Shown: positions 1 through 9,663 of the stretch, one piece after another
How the letters are laid out: each line of letters begins with the position of its first letter
How positions within the stretch are numbered: the stretch's first letter is position 1
Assembly: GCA_947646735.1 (NCBI GenBank)
Contig: CANTFK010000037.1
Coordinates: 62,001 to 126,000 of the forward strand
Direction: 5' to 3'
Origin: Peronospora farinosa
Lineage: Eukaryota; Oomycota; Peronosporomycetes; Peronosporales; Peronosporaceae
Length of the DNA stretch: 64,000 nucleotides
The notes under the pieces: generated by a model
Database searches by the model: none
What the model was told of the DNA's origin: nothing
The model's input: the letters and a program-made list of their open reading frames with translations, nothing else
Translations under genes and position numbers: made by a program

Positions 1-1011
1 GAACGCATAAAGTTGATCTTCAGATTTTAGGTCCACTCGCTCTGACGTTGCCAGCAACGTGAACGTTGTCAAACTAACCGGAATATCTTTGTATCGAAAT
101 TTATCCAACAACAGCCATACGTTCGATATGCCCTGTTGGCGGACGAGCTCTTTATATATGTCGTTCGCAGTCCGGTCTTCGCATCCCTTCACTGCAAACT
201 GCACAACCTTGCCATCTTCGTAACCCATATAAAAGAGACAATCCGCCTGATTTTTTTTACGCAATCGTCGGTACACCAGCACATTCTTCCTGTGCTTGAA
301 AACGAGATGAAAAGCCATCACGCACAACAGAGTCGACTTGCCAATACCCGGCGAGCCTATTATAATACTCTTCTTGTTTGCCAGCGAAGAAGACTCTCGA
401 AACCATCCATCCATCAGCAGAGACACAATTAGCGTATTTTCCATTCGCCAATATATTTCTTCCTTCAGGGTGCATCCACCCAAGCTGCTCATGAATCTCC
501 AGATCGAGGGAATCTTTTGCACAGCGTTAACATCCCAGTCGTTCAGTGAGATGCACTCCTCAGCGTATTTTTCGGGCTCGTTCAATGCAGTTGTTGTAGG
601 AAGTTGAACGTTCGTTGTAAGTGAAGCAGCATACACGATCGGTTCAGGCAGTTTCACTAGCACGTGTACAGGAACAATTCCGGCTGCAACATCTTCCTTC
701 GTCACTTGAGTTCGTACAGCTTCTTCCGTGAAACCAACCACGCTAAGTGGCGCTCCCGCATATTCCAACAGCGTCAGACCACTGGTGCTCCACGCGCCTT
801 GCTTCACCTCTGTCTCCGTCAGCCACGCGCCGCGGCCCTCGTCTCTCTTTGCCAAGAAGAGCTGCAGCTTACGTGCGGTAATTTGGATTATCACCGAGGT
901 ACCCTCTTTAATGGCATCCTTCAAATGTCCCACCGACTTGTTGTTGTCGATGTCCACAGAAAAAGCTCTTCCTTCTTTCACCAGCGCGCATATTAGTGTT
1001 AGCAGCACCAT
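1..1011 (-). CDS. Crinkler (CRN) family effector, 3' end outside window
   Basis: The minus strand is open from the ATG at 1011 to the window edge (337 codons, no stop), so the gene is partial. Residues 49-55 read LQLFLAK, the CRN LxLFLAK motif. Residues 116-122 read HVLVKLP, the HVLVxxP motif that closes the DWL region. Residues 219-227 read GSPGIGKST, a Walker A P-loop that opens the NTPase-like C-terminal domain, followed by the RRLRKK-type strand common in CRNs. CRN proteins are oomycete effectors that enter host cells and mostly act in the nucleus; the C-terminal domain decides the activity and is cut off here. The N-terminus starts directly with MVLLTLICALV and has no classical long signal peptide, as in many CRNs. 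The start is chosen because the CRN N-terminal signature begins there. Family assignment is by motif order; the precise function is unknown. Confidence 0.93.
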   Translation of the reverse strand, partial: MVLLTLICALVKEGRAFSVDIDNNKSVGHLKDAIKEGTSVIIQITARKLQLFLAKRDEGRGAWLTETEVKQGAWSTSGLTLLEYAGAPLSVVGFTEEAVRTQVTKEDVAAGIVPVHVLVKLPEPIVYAASLTTNVQLPTTTALNEPEKYAEECISLNDWDVNAVQKIPSIWRFMSSLGGCTLKEEIYWRMENTLIVSLLMDGWFRESSSLANKKSIIIGSPGIGKSTLLCVMAFHLVFKHRKNVLVYRRLRKKNQADCLFYMGYEDGKVVQFAVKGCEDRTANDIYKELVRQQGISNVWLLLDKFRYKDIPVSLTTFTLLATSERVDLKSEDQLYAF

Positions 1012-1076
1012 TTCTTTCAGCCTGTAAATTGTCGAATGAGAGAGAAAGGGAGGGAGAACATTGCTGAAGTGAAAAA

Positions 1077-1299
1077 CATCACTTTGAGCTAGTGACGCCA
1101 TGTACATCACTTTGAGCTAGTGGCATCATGTACATCACTTATGCTAGTAGTTCTGCAAAACCTGTAACTGACACAACATGTCACATCATGCACATCATTT
1201 GAGCTAGTCGTTTCTGCCAAAGCTGTAACTGGCACAACATGTGACTAGCACAAGTGATGTATATGAAGAGCCTGTTGTGCCAGTTACAGTTTGACAGAA
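1077..1299. repeat. Direct and inverted repeats upstream of the CRN gene
   Basis: Two adjacent 28-bp copies of a unit starting CATCACTTTGAGCTAGTG lie at 1077-1132, with decayed copies near 1133 and 1193. A perfect 17-bp inverted repeat, CTGTAACTGGCACAACA at 1223-1239 and its complement at 1273-1289, is separated by 33 bp and extends imperfectly to 1212-1299. A third diverged copy of the arm lies near 1160. The block begins about 65 bp upstream of the CRN start codon, so it sits in the expected promoter. It could be a MITE-like remnant or a regulatory repeat; neither is proven. Confidence 0.75.
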
Positions 1300-2206
1300 T
1301 TTGTCAAGTTTCTGCATATTTTGCTAAGAAATGTATCTATCTAAACCGAAGTCTATATATATTTCCTTACATTTTGGTCACCCGCCCGTAGCTACATTTC
1401 AAACGTTATCTCCTTCCTATTTTTCCCAGTTGATTGTTTGCGCCATGCATTCTGTAAAAACACAGATGATAGAGCTGGTCTGCCTCTCTGTGCGGAGTGG
1501 AGGAAGTCACTTATATACAGGGCGTGCTGGAAATGACTCGGAATATGCTTTACAAGCTCTCTCATCGAGACTCCGAGTGGGCGAACAGCCTTAAAGCTAA
1601 TGTCTTGAGAACCAGCTGATTGAATGGAAAAATAATGAAACGTATACATACTAGTTTCCTATATAAGATGCTTTCCCAATTTTGACAACATTGCAACGCT
1701 GAAGTCTGCCCGATCCACCAAGAAGAGCAATGCGGCGTATCTTCGACACCACCGGTAGAAACGTTTGTCCGCTTGAATTGCGTAAAGCACTTGCCCTAAA
1801 ACCGGTATCCGAATCTAGTAGCGAGAAAGACGTGCCTAGTATGTGTGAGCTTTTGCGATGATGTTCACTTGCACCGTTACCAATGGCGAGATGAAACATG
1901 TGCCTGTCCAACCAGTGGTGGCCATCGACCCGTACATGTTTTTCGAAAAAGCGATAAATGTTTGGATTGCTCATCATTTGTAGTCTATATTCTCCTTCCA
2001 AAAGCGACGAAAAATGTGACGTTTTTACGTGCATAATTTATGTGGAATAACACAGTGATAATAACTGAGCGCTTCGAAACAAATGCTTAGCTCGACACAA
2101 AACCAAAACTTAATGTAGATGTGGTCTAGGCGAGACTTCTCGTCGTTTCTACACGCGGGTATCGACAAAATTTGGTTCAGTTATAGATCTTACTCTAGAT
2201 GTAAAC
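1300..2206. other. No recognised gene
   Basis: Minus-strand ORFs of 85 and 127 codons (1392-1649 and 1651-2034) are the longest here. I recognise no domain in either, and neither shows a signal peptide or an RxLR-type motif. A plus-strand frame near 1730-1850 also reads through without a recognisable family. The stretch is probably intergenic or an old unrecognised remnant. Confidence 0.4.
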
Positions 2207-2988
2207 TGTAACGGGCCAATAGCTACACGAGTCCGCTAAGTATATGATTTAATTTTTCAAGGAGTAGGTCTAACAGGCTACGTGGTACCTTAGGCCTGCC
2301 ACTTGGGTGTGGCACATTAACGTGACCCATCCCCGTGAATGTGATATCCATGGATGGATTCACATTCAATGGGGATGACGCCCAGTGGGGACTAGGCGTT
2401 GTGGTGACGCTTCAGACGGACGTCATCAGCGAGCTTAAATATATTTTTAGCTTGCACGTAGAGATACGTTCTAAAGAGACGCGTATCCGATCTTTGCATA
2501 ATTAACCAATCAGTAGTTAGATTTATATTTAATTAACTTCTATTGAACTCAGTCTTGAATCCGCTAAACATTGTCCAGTGCGCACGAGAACTGAATAAGC
2601 TTTTGCGTGTCGTAAGCTGCTGCTGGTATCTTCTTGATGGCTGGCGGCTGCTATGCGAATCCTATCGTGAGCGTTCTGACCTCGGTTGGAGCTAGTAACT
2701 TAAATTTTATACCCATTCATGAATACTGAATATACTGTGGGGACGAAAGTCTCTGCTTTTAACTAGATAGCAACTTTCATCAGTGGATGTGTGGAGCTCT
2801 TGTCTTAGCAGTTCGTTTCGCAGTTCGCTCCAAAGCGACCGGCAACGGTTGGTACTGCGCTTTAGCGCCGGCCAACAACAACACCACCACCGCACGCGGA
2901 GGTAAGACAGTCTAACCGCCTCCTCACGCTGATCAAAGGTTTGTGCTTGCGTAGTACTTGGCAGCTTCTTTCGAAGGACCCGTCTACA
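2207..2988 (+). repeat. 5' LTR of Gypsy element F
   Basis: The segment begins TGTAACGGGC and ends TCTACA, and is followed after two bases by a tRNA-primer-like site at 2991. The TGTAACGGG start is shared with the LTRs of elements C (46973) and, as TGTAATGGGG, D (56333), which belong to the same family. The limits are inferred from the TG...CA ends and the PBS, because the 3' LTR partner is missing. Confidence 0.6.
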
Positions 2989-2990
2989 TT

Positions 2991-3008
2991 TGGTAGCACT
3001 TGTAGTCC
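2991..3008 (+). other. Primer binding site of element F
   Basis: TGGTAGCACTTGTAGTCC starts with TGG two bases after the LTR end, as expected for pairing with a tRNA 3'-CCA end. The first 11 bases match the corresponding site of element D at the right window edge. The tRNA is not identified. Confidence 0.55.
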
Positions 3009-3219
3009 TTATCACGACCCGTCTCTCTGAGCGTGCGTGTGGATACGAATGTCCCTTAGTATGGATTGGGGACTCTTCTCACCTCTTCGAACGCCATAGG
3101 GAGTTGGCAGATCATTTGGTGCAGGGACTTGGTAAACAAGCCCTCGCCAACCTCTTGCATTGTCCTTCTGAGCAACATGTGGCTCAATTGGAACAATTCG
3201 AGGCGTTTGTGATCGTACA

Positions 3220-4060
3220 GCGTAGAAATGCGTCCAAGCAGTGGATGAGTCCATCAGTAAGACTTAGAATGATCTTTTGCGTGAGCAGGCACCTAATGAG
3301 GCGCTCAAAAGAACTGGTGAGACGCTCTCTGCCCGGTCTTATCAGCCAAGGCCCATTCGTATGGACCCTCCGAAGTTTAATGGGACTGCCCCACATATGA
3401 TTGTTCACTGGATTTTAACAGTGGAGCAATGCGGTATGGCGCAGCTTATCGAAGACGACACCAGGATGGTGTCGTATGCCATGTCAAATTTGCGTGGCAA
3501 AGCGACAGAATGGGCATACTCTGCGCTTATGGCAAACGCTGATGCGTTTCCATCATGGACCATCTTTAAGTCAAAAATTCGTGCCATGTACCAGCCGCCT
3601 AACAATGAAGTATTACTTCAGGCGCGCTTCTTTGGAGCACGACAGGCGAAACGATCTCTGCAATAGTATGTGCAGGAGATGCGTTCGCTGTCGGCGTCCA
3701 TTCATGTGGTTTCGATAACGGAACACATTAAGGTGCCTGCGATCATGAATGGACTACGGCACGGCCCATCGCTTTAGTCCTTTTTAGATGATGCCAAAAA
3801 CGATGGAGGAGGCAATTGATATTGCCATGGCTGAGGAGAAATCCTACAACAGTGCCTTGACGACAGCTTGTTATAAGCCTTCGGCCGAGAAGTCGGATGA
3901 CACTAAAATGGAGTTAGTCAATGCAGACGTGGTCTACTACAAGTGCGGCAAGCTCGCTGCTATGTCAAACTTGCTGCTGGGGCCAAGGGGCCCAGCAAAA
4001 AGTTTATCATGGTTCGAAGAATCGCGCACGTCGCATGGGTTTAGATTCGACCCCCGATAA
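3220..4060 (+). pseudogene. Gag of Gypsy element F, broken
   Basis: This is a Retrotrans_gag-type capsid region. The frame at 3277-3666 contains the motifs PPKFNGTAP, MSNLRGKATEWA and a proline-rich MYQPPNNE stretch. These match in order the capsid of element D (MSNLAGRAKAWAL, FEPPRAEFRA), so F and D belong to one lineage. The reading is broken by a TAG after RSLQ (3664) and by stops and a frame change near 3775, and then continues at 3788-4060. A stop just upstream of 3277 also interrupts the N-terminal part. A zinc knuckle is only weakly visible (YYKCGKLA near 3948). The gene is not functional as it stands. Confidence 0.8.
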
Positions 4061-4145
4061 GTCGGGAAATGCGGGAGCGCAGTAGGGGCGGGATGACCTA
4101 CTTTCACGGCTCTGAACCCCTATGTTCAGAGTTATCAAACAAATG

Positions 4146-4917
4146 AATAGCATAGTACCTGAGGTTTCAAAAGATCGTACCCTGGACTCAGGAGCAACGA
4201 ACAATTTCTTTCGTGAATCTTGTTTGTCGATGCTGCCTCTTAGCATTCAGGTCCGTGAGGGGCCTGGCTGAGTCGTCGTCAACTTGGCTGACGGGAAACC
4301 ACACCGCGTATCGCGGCACGAAGTGTCGTTGCCGTACAAGTTTGACGGTTTTCGCAGTAATGATGATTTCTTGGTGATCGCAATGAATTATGCATTATAT
4401 TGCATACTGGGCATGCCATGGTTGGAACGTTATAAGCCCCACATCGACTGGTTAGCCAGATCAGTGAGACGTCGACGCAAGTTCGATGTCAGTGAAGTGT
4501 TTACCCATCAATTGGTATCTCCAAGTGACTGGCCGAACGTCACAGTCGTGAATCGTGATTCCACGACGCTGGAGGTGCACAGAGCGAGCGATGTCCCTCT
4601 CTGCAGTGCTTGTGCAGTCCTTCGAGACACAAGTGACAGTGACTCCTCGCTCCACAGCGAGGAGAACGACAAGGACGACGCGGTCGAACAGGGGTCCCTG
4701 CACGTGAATGCAGTGGTTGAACCGGGGTTCCCATCTGCACCTATTGTGGTAGAGCAGGGGCTCTCACGAGAACAATGTTACGACGAACAAGAGCTCGCCG
4801 ACGAATGTGACGTGGATGGACAGGAGTCTCCGAAAGTGAGTATGATGGTCGAACCGGAATTCTTATCATCACCCATTGTGGACAAACCAAGGTTCCCACA
4901 GGGGCATATTGTGGTTG
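4146..4917 (+). pseudogene. Aspartic protease region of element F, broken
   Basis: A retropepsin signature LDSGATNN lies at about 4182-4205, with the catalytic Asp at 4185. The second lobe motif [12 protein letters not shown] follows at about 4401-4436. The frame is the same throughout and is broken only by one TGA at 4269-4271. The reading then continues as an acidic linker and is cut at 4918, where the LTR of element A begins. The ORF that runs on to 5192 is therefore a chimera with LTR sequence. Reverse transcriptase and integrase of F are not present in this window. Confidence 0.8.
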
Positions 4918-6147
4918 TGTGGTGGAGTGGGTTCTCAAGATTGTATGATGAGACCCCAAACCACTCACTGTGCCGGACTGCCGACTGTAGGAGGGGGTAC
5001 CCCGATGCCGCTTATGAACCTTCTTCTCACCTTGTGTACCCGTCGGCTGGCGGGTTGCACTCTTCGGAAGACTTGGTGAGGATGCAGACGTCTGCCTTGA
5101 GGAAGGTAGACCTGGGTGGCCTCGAGTGGATATGCTTCACTCGGTGGGCCGGTCTGTGGCCACTCGATCGACCTTTTCGAGAGTGGATTTAAAGCCAAAT
5201 TCTACAGGGGCGCTTGTCGTCCCTGGCCTTTTCCTTCTTGTTTCAGGGGTATTAACCACCTGACCTTTACGTTGCTTCCGGACCTTGATGTGAGGGAGAC
5301 CGCTTCCGATAGCGGGTCTTGGGGGGTGTTCCTACTCGAACGAGCTCACAGGCCAAGTATATCATGGAGCTCTATTCGCACTTGAACTTCGCTACACAAC
5401 TGTCTTCGACGGGGGGCCAAAATGTATCCCTTCCCGGAACAGTGAGTAGCTTAAAGCAAATTCTTCTTGGGTGACGGAGTCGTGCCACGTGGGGTTCCGC
5501 TCGCACTTGAGTCTAACCACACGTCTGTATTCAAGGGGGGGGGCCAAATATATCCCTTCCCTGGAACAGGCGTGTGGCTAGACTCGAGTTCCTTTACAGC
5601 GCGACGAAGACTTGCCAAGTAGATCGCAAATTGAGTAGTATTCAATATAGTCTTATCCTTTTAACTCCTTTACTCTATCCTTGCCTGAAGCTCTGATTCC
5701 TTGCGTCGACTGTTCTGATCCTTTTATTAACTGGTCCGGAGTGGCTGAACCCCGAGGGGCCGAGGTCGACCAATGAAGGACCCAGGTCGACCAATGAGGG
5801 ACCCAGGTCTACCAATGAGGAACCGGGTCGACCAATGAGGGACCGGGTCGACCGATGAGGGACCGGGTCGACCAATGAGGGACCCAGGTCGATCTATGAG
5901 GGACCCGGGTCTACCAACGAGGGGCCAGGTCGATCAATGAAGGGCCATGATCAACTCCCTTTGGTACCGGTTAACCGGTACCCTGATACTGATTTTCTTC
6001 GGTAGGTCCTGCGGATTGTTCTCAACCAACGGGCGCTCCCCTTCGAGGCCCCTGTCTCTCTGGTCCCCTGTCCCTGACCCACGGTCTATACTCCGAATCC
6101 AACTGGATTCTGGGACCTCCACATCACCACATTAGCACTGCACCACA
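4918..6147 (-). repeat. 3' LTR of element A
   Basis: It reads TGTGGTGGAGTGGG at its plus-strand left end and ends CACTGCACCACA at 6147, giving inverted TG...CA termini. It matches the right LTR over its whole length apart from the number of internal GGTCGACC units. It cuts the protease frame of element F. Confidence 0.88.
5764..5945. repeat. GGTCGACC minisatellite inside the LTR
   Basis: About nine degenerate copies of a ~19-20-bp unit of the form GGTCGACCAATGAGGGACC, with the palindrome GGTCGACC as core. Equivalent arrays occur in every LTR of this family: about 15286-15500, 16575-16855, 19915-20185, 21535-21795 and 22865-23095. Copy number and order differ between LTRs. Confidence 0.9.
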
Positions 6148-6623
6148 GCCGCCCCCTGCACTTGCTCAACCGTACCACGGATTAAGCACGCGCATGACTT
6201 CACTTCCTTCGTCACGTAGGTCCTTTACTGTCCCCTTTGTTGCTCATCCATCTCTAACTCGTGTCTGTCCAGCCATGTCTTCCCCTGGTTCTGACCCACC
6301 GTCTGCTGACCCACCTTCCGCTGATCCACCGTCTGAAGAGCCGACCTCGGTCGTCCCTTGAACATGAATCTTCTTTTCTCTTCGATCCTATTTTGTGTGC
6401 TTGTCCATCTTCTGTCTCCTCTTGCCATGTTTTCCTCTGTTCTAGTTGATCTTGGTAATCTTCCTCCTTTGTTCTCCATTCTTCTATACTCCTAACTCCT
6501 GAAAGTTCGAGGTCGCCCCGTAGGCGACCCTAGTCTTCCAACGAGGGGCTGGGCCGACCAATGAGGGACCAGGTCTATCAATGAGGGACTCGGTCTACCT
6601 TTCAAGAATCTTGCTACCGTCTG
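6148..6623. other. 3' untranslated part of element A
   Basis: This lies between the chromodomain stop and the 3' LTR. Just inside the LTR the minus strand reads a short purine-rich run (GCAGGGGGCGG, 6150-6160), a candidate polypurine tract. Near 6540-6600 there are three more GTCTACCAATGAGGGAC-type units like those in the LTR array. No gene is seen. Confidence 0.5.
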
Positions 6624-7178
6624 CTAGTCTTCATGGCTTTGCATTACTTCGAAGCCTTTATGGCTTGTCTTTTTGCGCTCGAAGTCCCGGAGTAAAGCTC
6701 CGCAATTCGGATCCACTTCGTCCACCCACAAGGGGCCAGGGTGCCCCTTCCATTGCACGAGGAATTCTCGTTGTTGCCTCCCATACCAAGTCTTCTTGCC
6801 GGTACGACTCTCTAAAATTTCTTCGACTTCATACTCTCCTTCTTCCAATTCCCGCACCCAGCTGTCTTCTGGTAGCAGACATTTGTCGACGTCAACTCGA
6901 TCTGTTCCATCCACTTTCAGCTCGCTGTTAGGTCGATCGGGGAGCTCTCTGACGGGCTTGAGCTTGGAGATGTGCACGATTGGGAATAGTCTGTATTCTG
7001 TACCTCGTAACTCTAAACGTACTGCATGATCTCCGACTAGTTCCCGAACTCGGAATGGTCCGTGCGGGAGGTGGACCAATTTCTTGGCATACCCTTCTTT
7101 CACCCGGTCTAAGTATAGCCATACCCGGGACCCTGGCTGAATTTCGTGGCCGACTATCCCTTCATTATGCGATTGCAC
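6624..7178 (-). CDS. Element A: integrase C-terminus plus chromodomain
   Basis: The 184-codon open frame carries the Gypsy integrase C-terminal SH3-like region, with PGSRVWLYLDR followed by HGPFRVRELVGDHAVRLEL and VHISKLKPV. After it comes a chromodomain-like module: YEVEEILESR, then FLVQWKGHP and LWVDEVDPN. This order is typical of chromoviruses, where the chromodomain targets integration to particular chromatin. The third aromatic-cage position is not the usual SWEP-type motif, so binding may be altered. The frame follows the integrase core at 7185-8083 and the stop at 6624 looks like the true pol end. Confidence 0.85.
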   Translation of the reverse strand: MQSHNEGIVGHEIQPGSRVWLYLDRVKEGYAKKLVHLPHGPFRVRELVGDHAVRLELRGTEYRLFPIVHISKLKPVRELPDRPNSELKVDGTDRVDVDKCLLPEDSWVRELEEGEYEVEEILESRTGKKTWYGRQQREFLVQWKGHPGPLWVDEVDPNCGALLRDFERKKTSHKGFEVMQSHED

Positions 7179-7184
7179 TTGAGC

Positions 7185-8083
7185 CTAACTAGCCGCCCGT
7201 ATATTCTCGTTGACTTGGTCTCTTGCTCGCTGATAGTGACTCTGAATCCGATATCTCCATCTCCGAGGTCCTGATTCTCGACGTCCAGTGTTCACCACCG
7301 GTAACATAGTCTCAAGAGTGGTCCTAGAATCCCATCCATGTACCAGATAGAACGGTGTTCCCTCCCGTACTCTGTCTTGAGCCGTGTTTAACGCGAACGT
7401 TAACCGTTCCGCGTATTCATACCAGTCTCGCTGTCCCACGTCGGCTACGTACATCTTGAGCGATCTTGTTAGAGTCTGGACCATTCTCTCCGCAGTGCCG
7501 TTCGCTTGAGGTAGGTAGGCCATGGTCGCTCTCTGAAGTTGACCCACCATACGACTGAACGCTCGGAAGAAGTCCGACATAAACCCCGGTTCCCGATCGT
7601 GACGGATCGTCTCACTGGCACCAAAACGGCGGAAAACGCATTCTTATATCCTTCAGCTACTGTTTGGGCTGTCCGTGACGCACTTGCTTTAGCCATCACA
7701 TAACCTGTGAACAGGTCGACCCAGATCAGTAGTTCCGTATTTCCTTTATGCGACTTGGGGAGAGATGGTATGTGGTCCATCGCGATAATTTGGAAAGGGT
7801 ACGTCGCTTCAACATTCCCCGGAGACTTCTCTTGTAAGCTGGGCCTCCCTTTCCCAGTCTCACAATCCATGCACTGACCCACATATTCCTGGACGCTCCG
7901 GAATAGACCCCTCCAATGACAATATCGTCGGATCCGATGATAAGTACGCCCGATTCCCTGATGGCCGCCTTCCAAACTCGTATGATAATGATAGAGGACG
8001 TCGGCTTGGAGACTCTCAGGTATCCCCAATCTGGCAATTATGTCTCGGTCGTCTCCCTTGATTCTCTGGCCGGGGCAGTACAC
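7185..8083 (-). pseudogene. Element A: integrase core, frameshifted
   Basis: The zinc-binding HHCC part is visible (HTSLEGGHQGIGRTYHRI, then CMDCETGKGRP). The DDE core follows with MDHIPSLPKSHKGNTELL and WVDLFTGYVMAK. The frame breaks near 7600-7620, and the reading continues at 7580-7185 with the region after the second catalytic Asp (MSDFFRAFSRMVGQ) and YLPQANGTAERMVQTLTRSL, which contains the catalytic Glu. The two frames together cover a whole integrase, but it is not expressed as one protein. Confidence 0.85.
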
Positions 8084-8104
8084 CAGCAGTCCCTCTTCAC
8101 TTAT

Positions 8105-8830
8105 CTAGTAATCCTCCGACATTTTGCTGCAGTTTCTGGCCGCTTCCACCGACAAGTCTTTCCAGTCTCTCTTCAAATATGCCTTCAACTCGCGTACCCA
8201 GCTCTCCTCTTCTTGCGCATCTCGGATTCTATCCATCCGGAGTTGTTGTACCACATCTTCTTGCATGACCTCTCCCGATATCTTGACAGGGAACCGTGAT
8301 CTCGTCACCGCAGATACCTTGACCGACTGACCCCGGTCTCTAGGGACCAACACCTCTGGCAGCCGATTGATTGTTTCTAGACCTGACCACTCTCCTCTTG
8401 GTATCGATTCGACCCCTTGCTGCTGATGTAAAGCCGCACTGGCCAACTGGTCTGCGCTCTGATTCCAGTCTCGTTTCGCGTGTAAGACTGCATGGGTGGG
8501 CCACGACTGGAGCTACTCAACGCCTTGGCCCGTAACGGAATTAAACCTGAAGCTATGCACTCAATCTCTATACGCATCTGTCTTGAAACCAGATTGGATT
8601 CTCCACAAATAATCAACCGCCGTCGCTCCATTGGCCCCAACAGATCAAAGCCCAGTAACATGCCCTCATATTCAGCTTCATTCACCGTAGACTTGTCGAG
8701 ATATTTCGACGCAGCTGCGACTATAGTCCATGCAGGAAGTCTCCACACAATAGCGCTGCAGGCACCTCCCCCCTTGCTTCACCCGGGCCGACCCATCGAA
8801 ACTCATCACATACAGTTCTTCATTTAGTTC
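8105..8830 (-). pseudogene. Element A: second, HI-type RNase H domain
   Basis: After the usual Gypsy RNase H there is an independent RNase HI-like domain. MSFDGSARV holds the first catalytic Asp (about 8795-8820), VNEAEYEGMLLG holds the Glu (about 8660-8695), and LIICGESNLVSRQM sits where the second Asp is normal; here it reads ES rather than DS. Frame changes occur near 8760 and 8500. The same domain is better kept in element B1 (CGDSNMVVRQM and EWNQSADRLANAAL). Dual RNase H is known from plant Tat Gypsy elements and has been reported for some oomycete elements. Confidence 0.75.
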
Positions 8831-9525
8831 CACTGTGGGCGTCGGTAGGTCGGCCACTTGCCTGGATTGCTTCTTGAGAGCAATTGACGACAGAATTGAG
8901 TCCACATTCTCTCGAGGCGTAATACTCGCTGCTAACGCCCCCAGTACCTGGTCTTCGCCTTTCTTGTATTTCACAATTTCCAAAATCCACTGGGACAACA
9001 GAGCGGCCCAATTTCCTAAGCGACCTTGCAACCCCGAAGACTTCACTAGACAGGCTAGTGTAGAATGTCTCGTCAGAACCTTGAGAGGTCGGGTGACCAA
9101 CATCGTGAAGCAAGTTTCCAATATCCGTAACAACGCCAGCACTTCCTTTTCCACTGTACCTCGTTTGACTTGAGGGTTCGGCTCGTAAACATTACCGGCA
9201 TATACAGGCCGTCGTAATTCTGTACCAACGACGCCGAGATGGCCCAATCACTTGCGTAGACAATGATGACCGCCTCTCTAGCCGGGTCGAAATGTCGTAG
9301 GATGGGCGCCGTAGCAATCTTGTTCTTGAGCATGGCAAAAGCTACTTGTACCTTCGACCATTTTTCTTCGTCGTCTTCCTGGGCCGCCACGTCATCGTTA
9401 GCCTTCAATTTGCACCTCCAAGCGTGAAAATCCACCTCTCTCAGTTCATAGAGGATCGACGCGTATACGGCATAATCTTCGATGTACCTGCTGTAGTAAT
9501 TTAGGCTTCCTAGAAATGACTGCAT
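8678..9525 (-). pseudogene. Element A: retroelement RNase H region
   Basis: The frame at 9525-9073 begins MQSFLGSLNYYSRYIEDYA, the conserved thumb/connection stretch after Gypsy RT. It continues with VQVAFAMLKNKIATAPILRHFD and IVYASDWAISASLVQ, the RNase H fold with its Asp. A frame change near 9160 leads into 9247-8678, with VEKEVLALLRILE and LTRHSTLACLVKSSGLQGRLGNW. The order fits RT-RNase H of Ty3/Gypsy. Confidence 0.85.
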
Positions 9526-9552
9526 AGCCTTCAGCGTTGTCGGTAGAGTTTT

Positions 9553-9663
9553 AGATTATTCAAAAAATTAAATTCTCCCCTATTTTTTAATAAATTTTTT
9601 TTGGGAAAAAATTTTTTTTTATTTTTTTTTTTTTTTTTTAAAATTTTTTTTTTTTTTTTTTTG
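9553..9663. other. Poly-T/low-complexity block inside pol
   Basis: About 110 bp almost purely of T with a few A and G, sitting exactly between the RT YIDD part and the RNase H part of element A. The coding frames on both sides are recognisable, but nothing in the block codes. It may be an assembly or consensus error, a filled gap, or a real poly-A/T insertion such as a retrotransposed tail. Confidence 0.85.

Noticed and set aside
136..1027. Plus-strand ORFs of 89-110 codons
   Set aside because: They are antisense shadows of the CRN gene, which has a full motif set on the minus strand.
1651..2034. 127-codon minus ORF as a gene
   Set aside because: No recognisable domain, signal peptide or neighbour context; left as unassigned.
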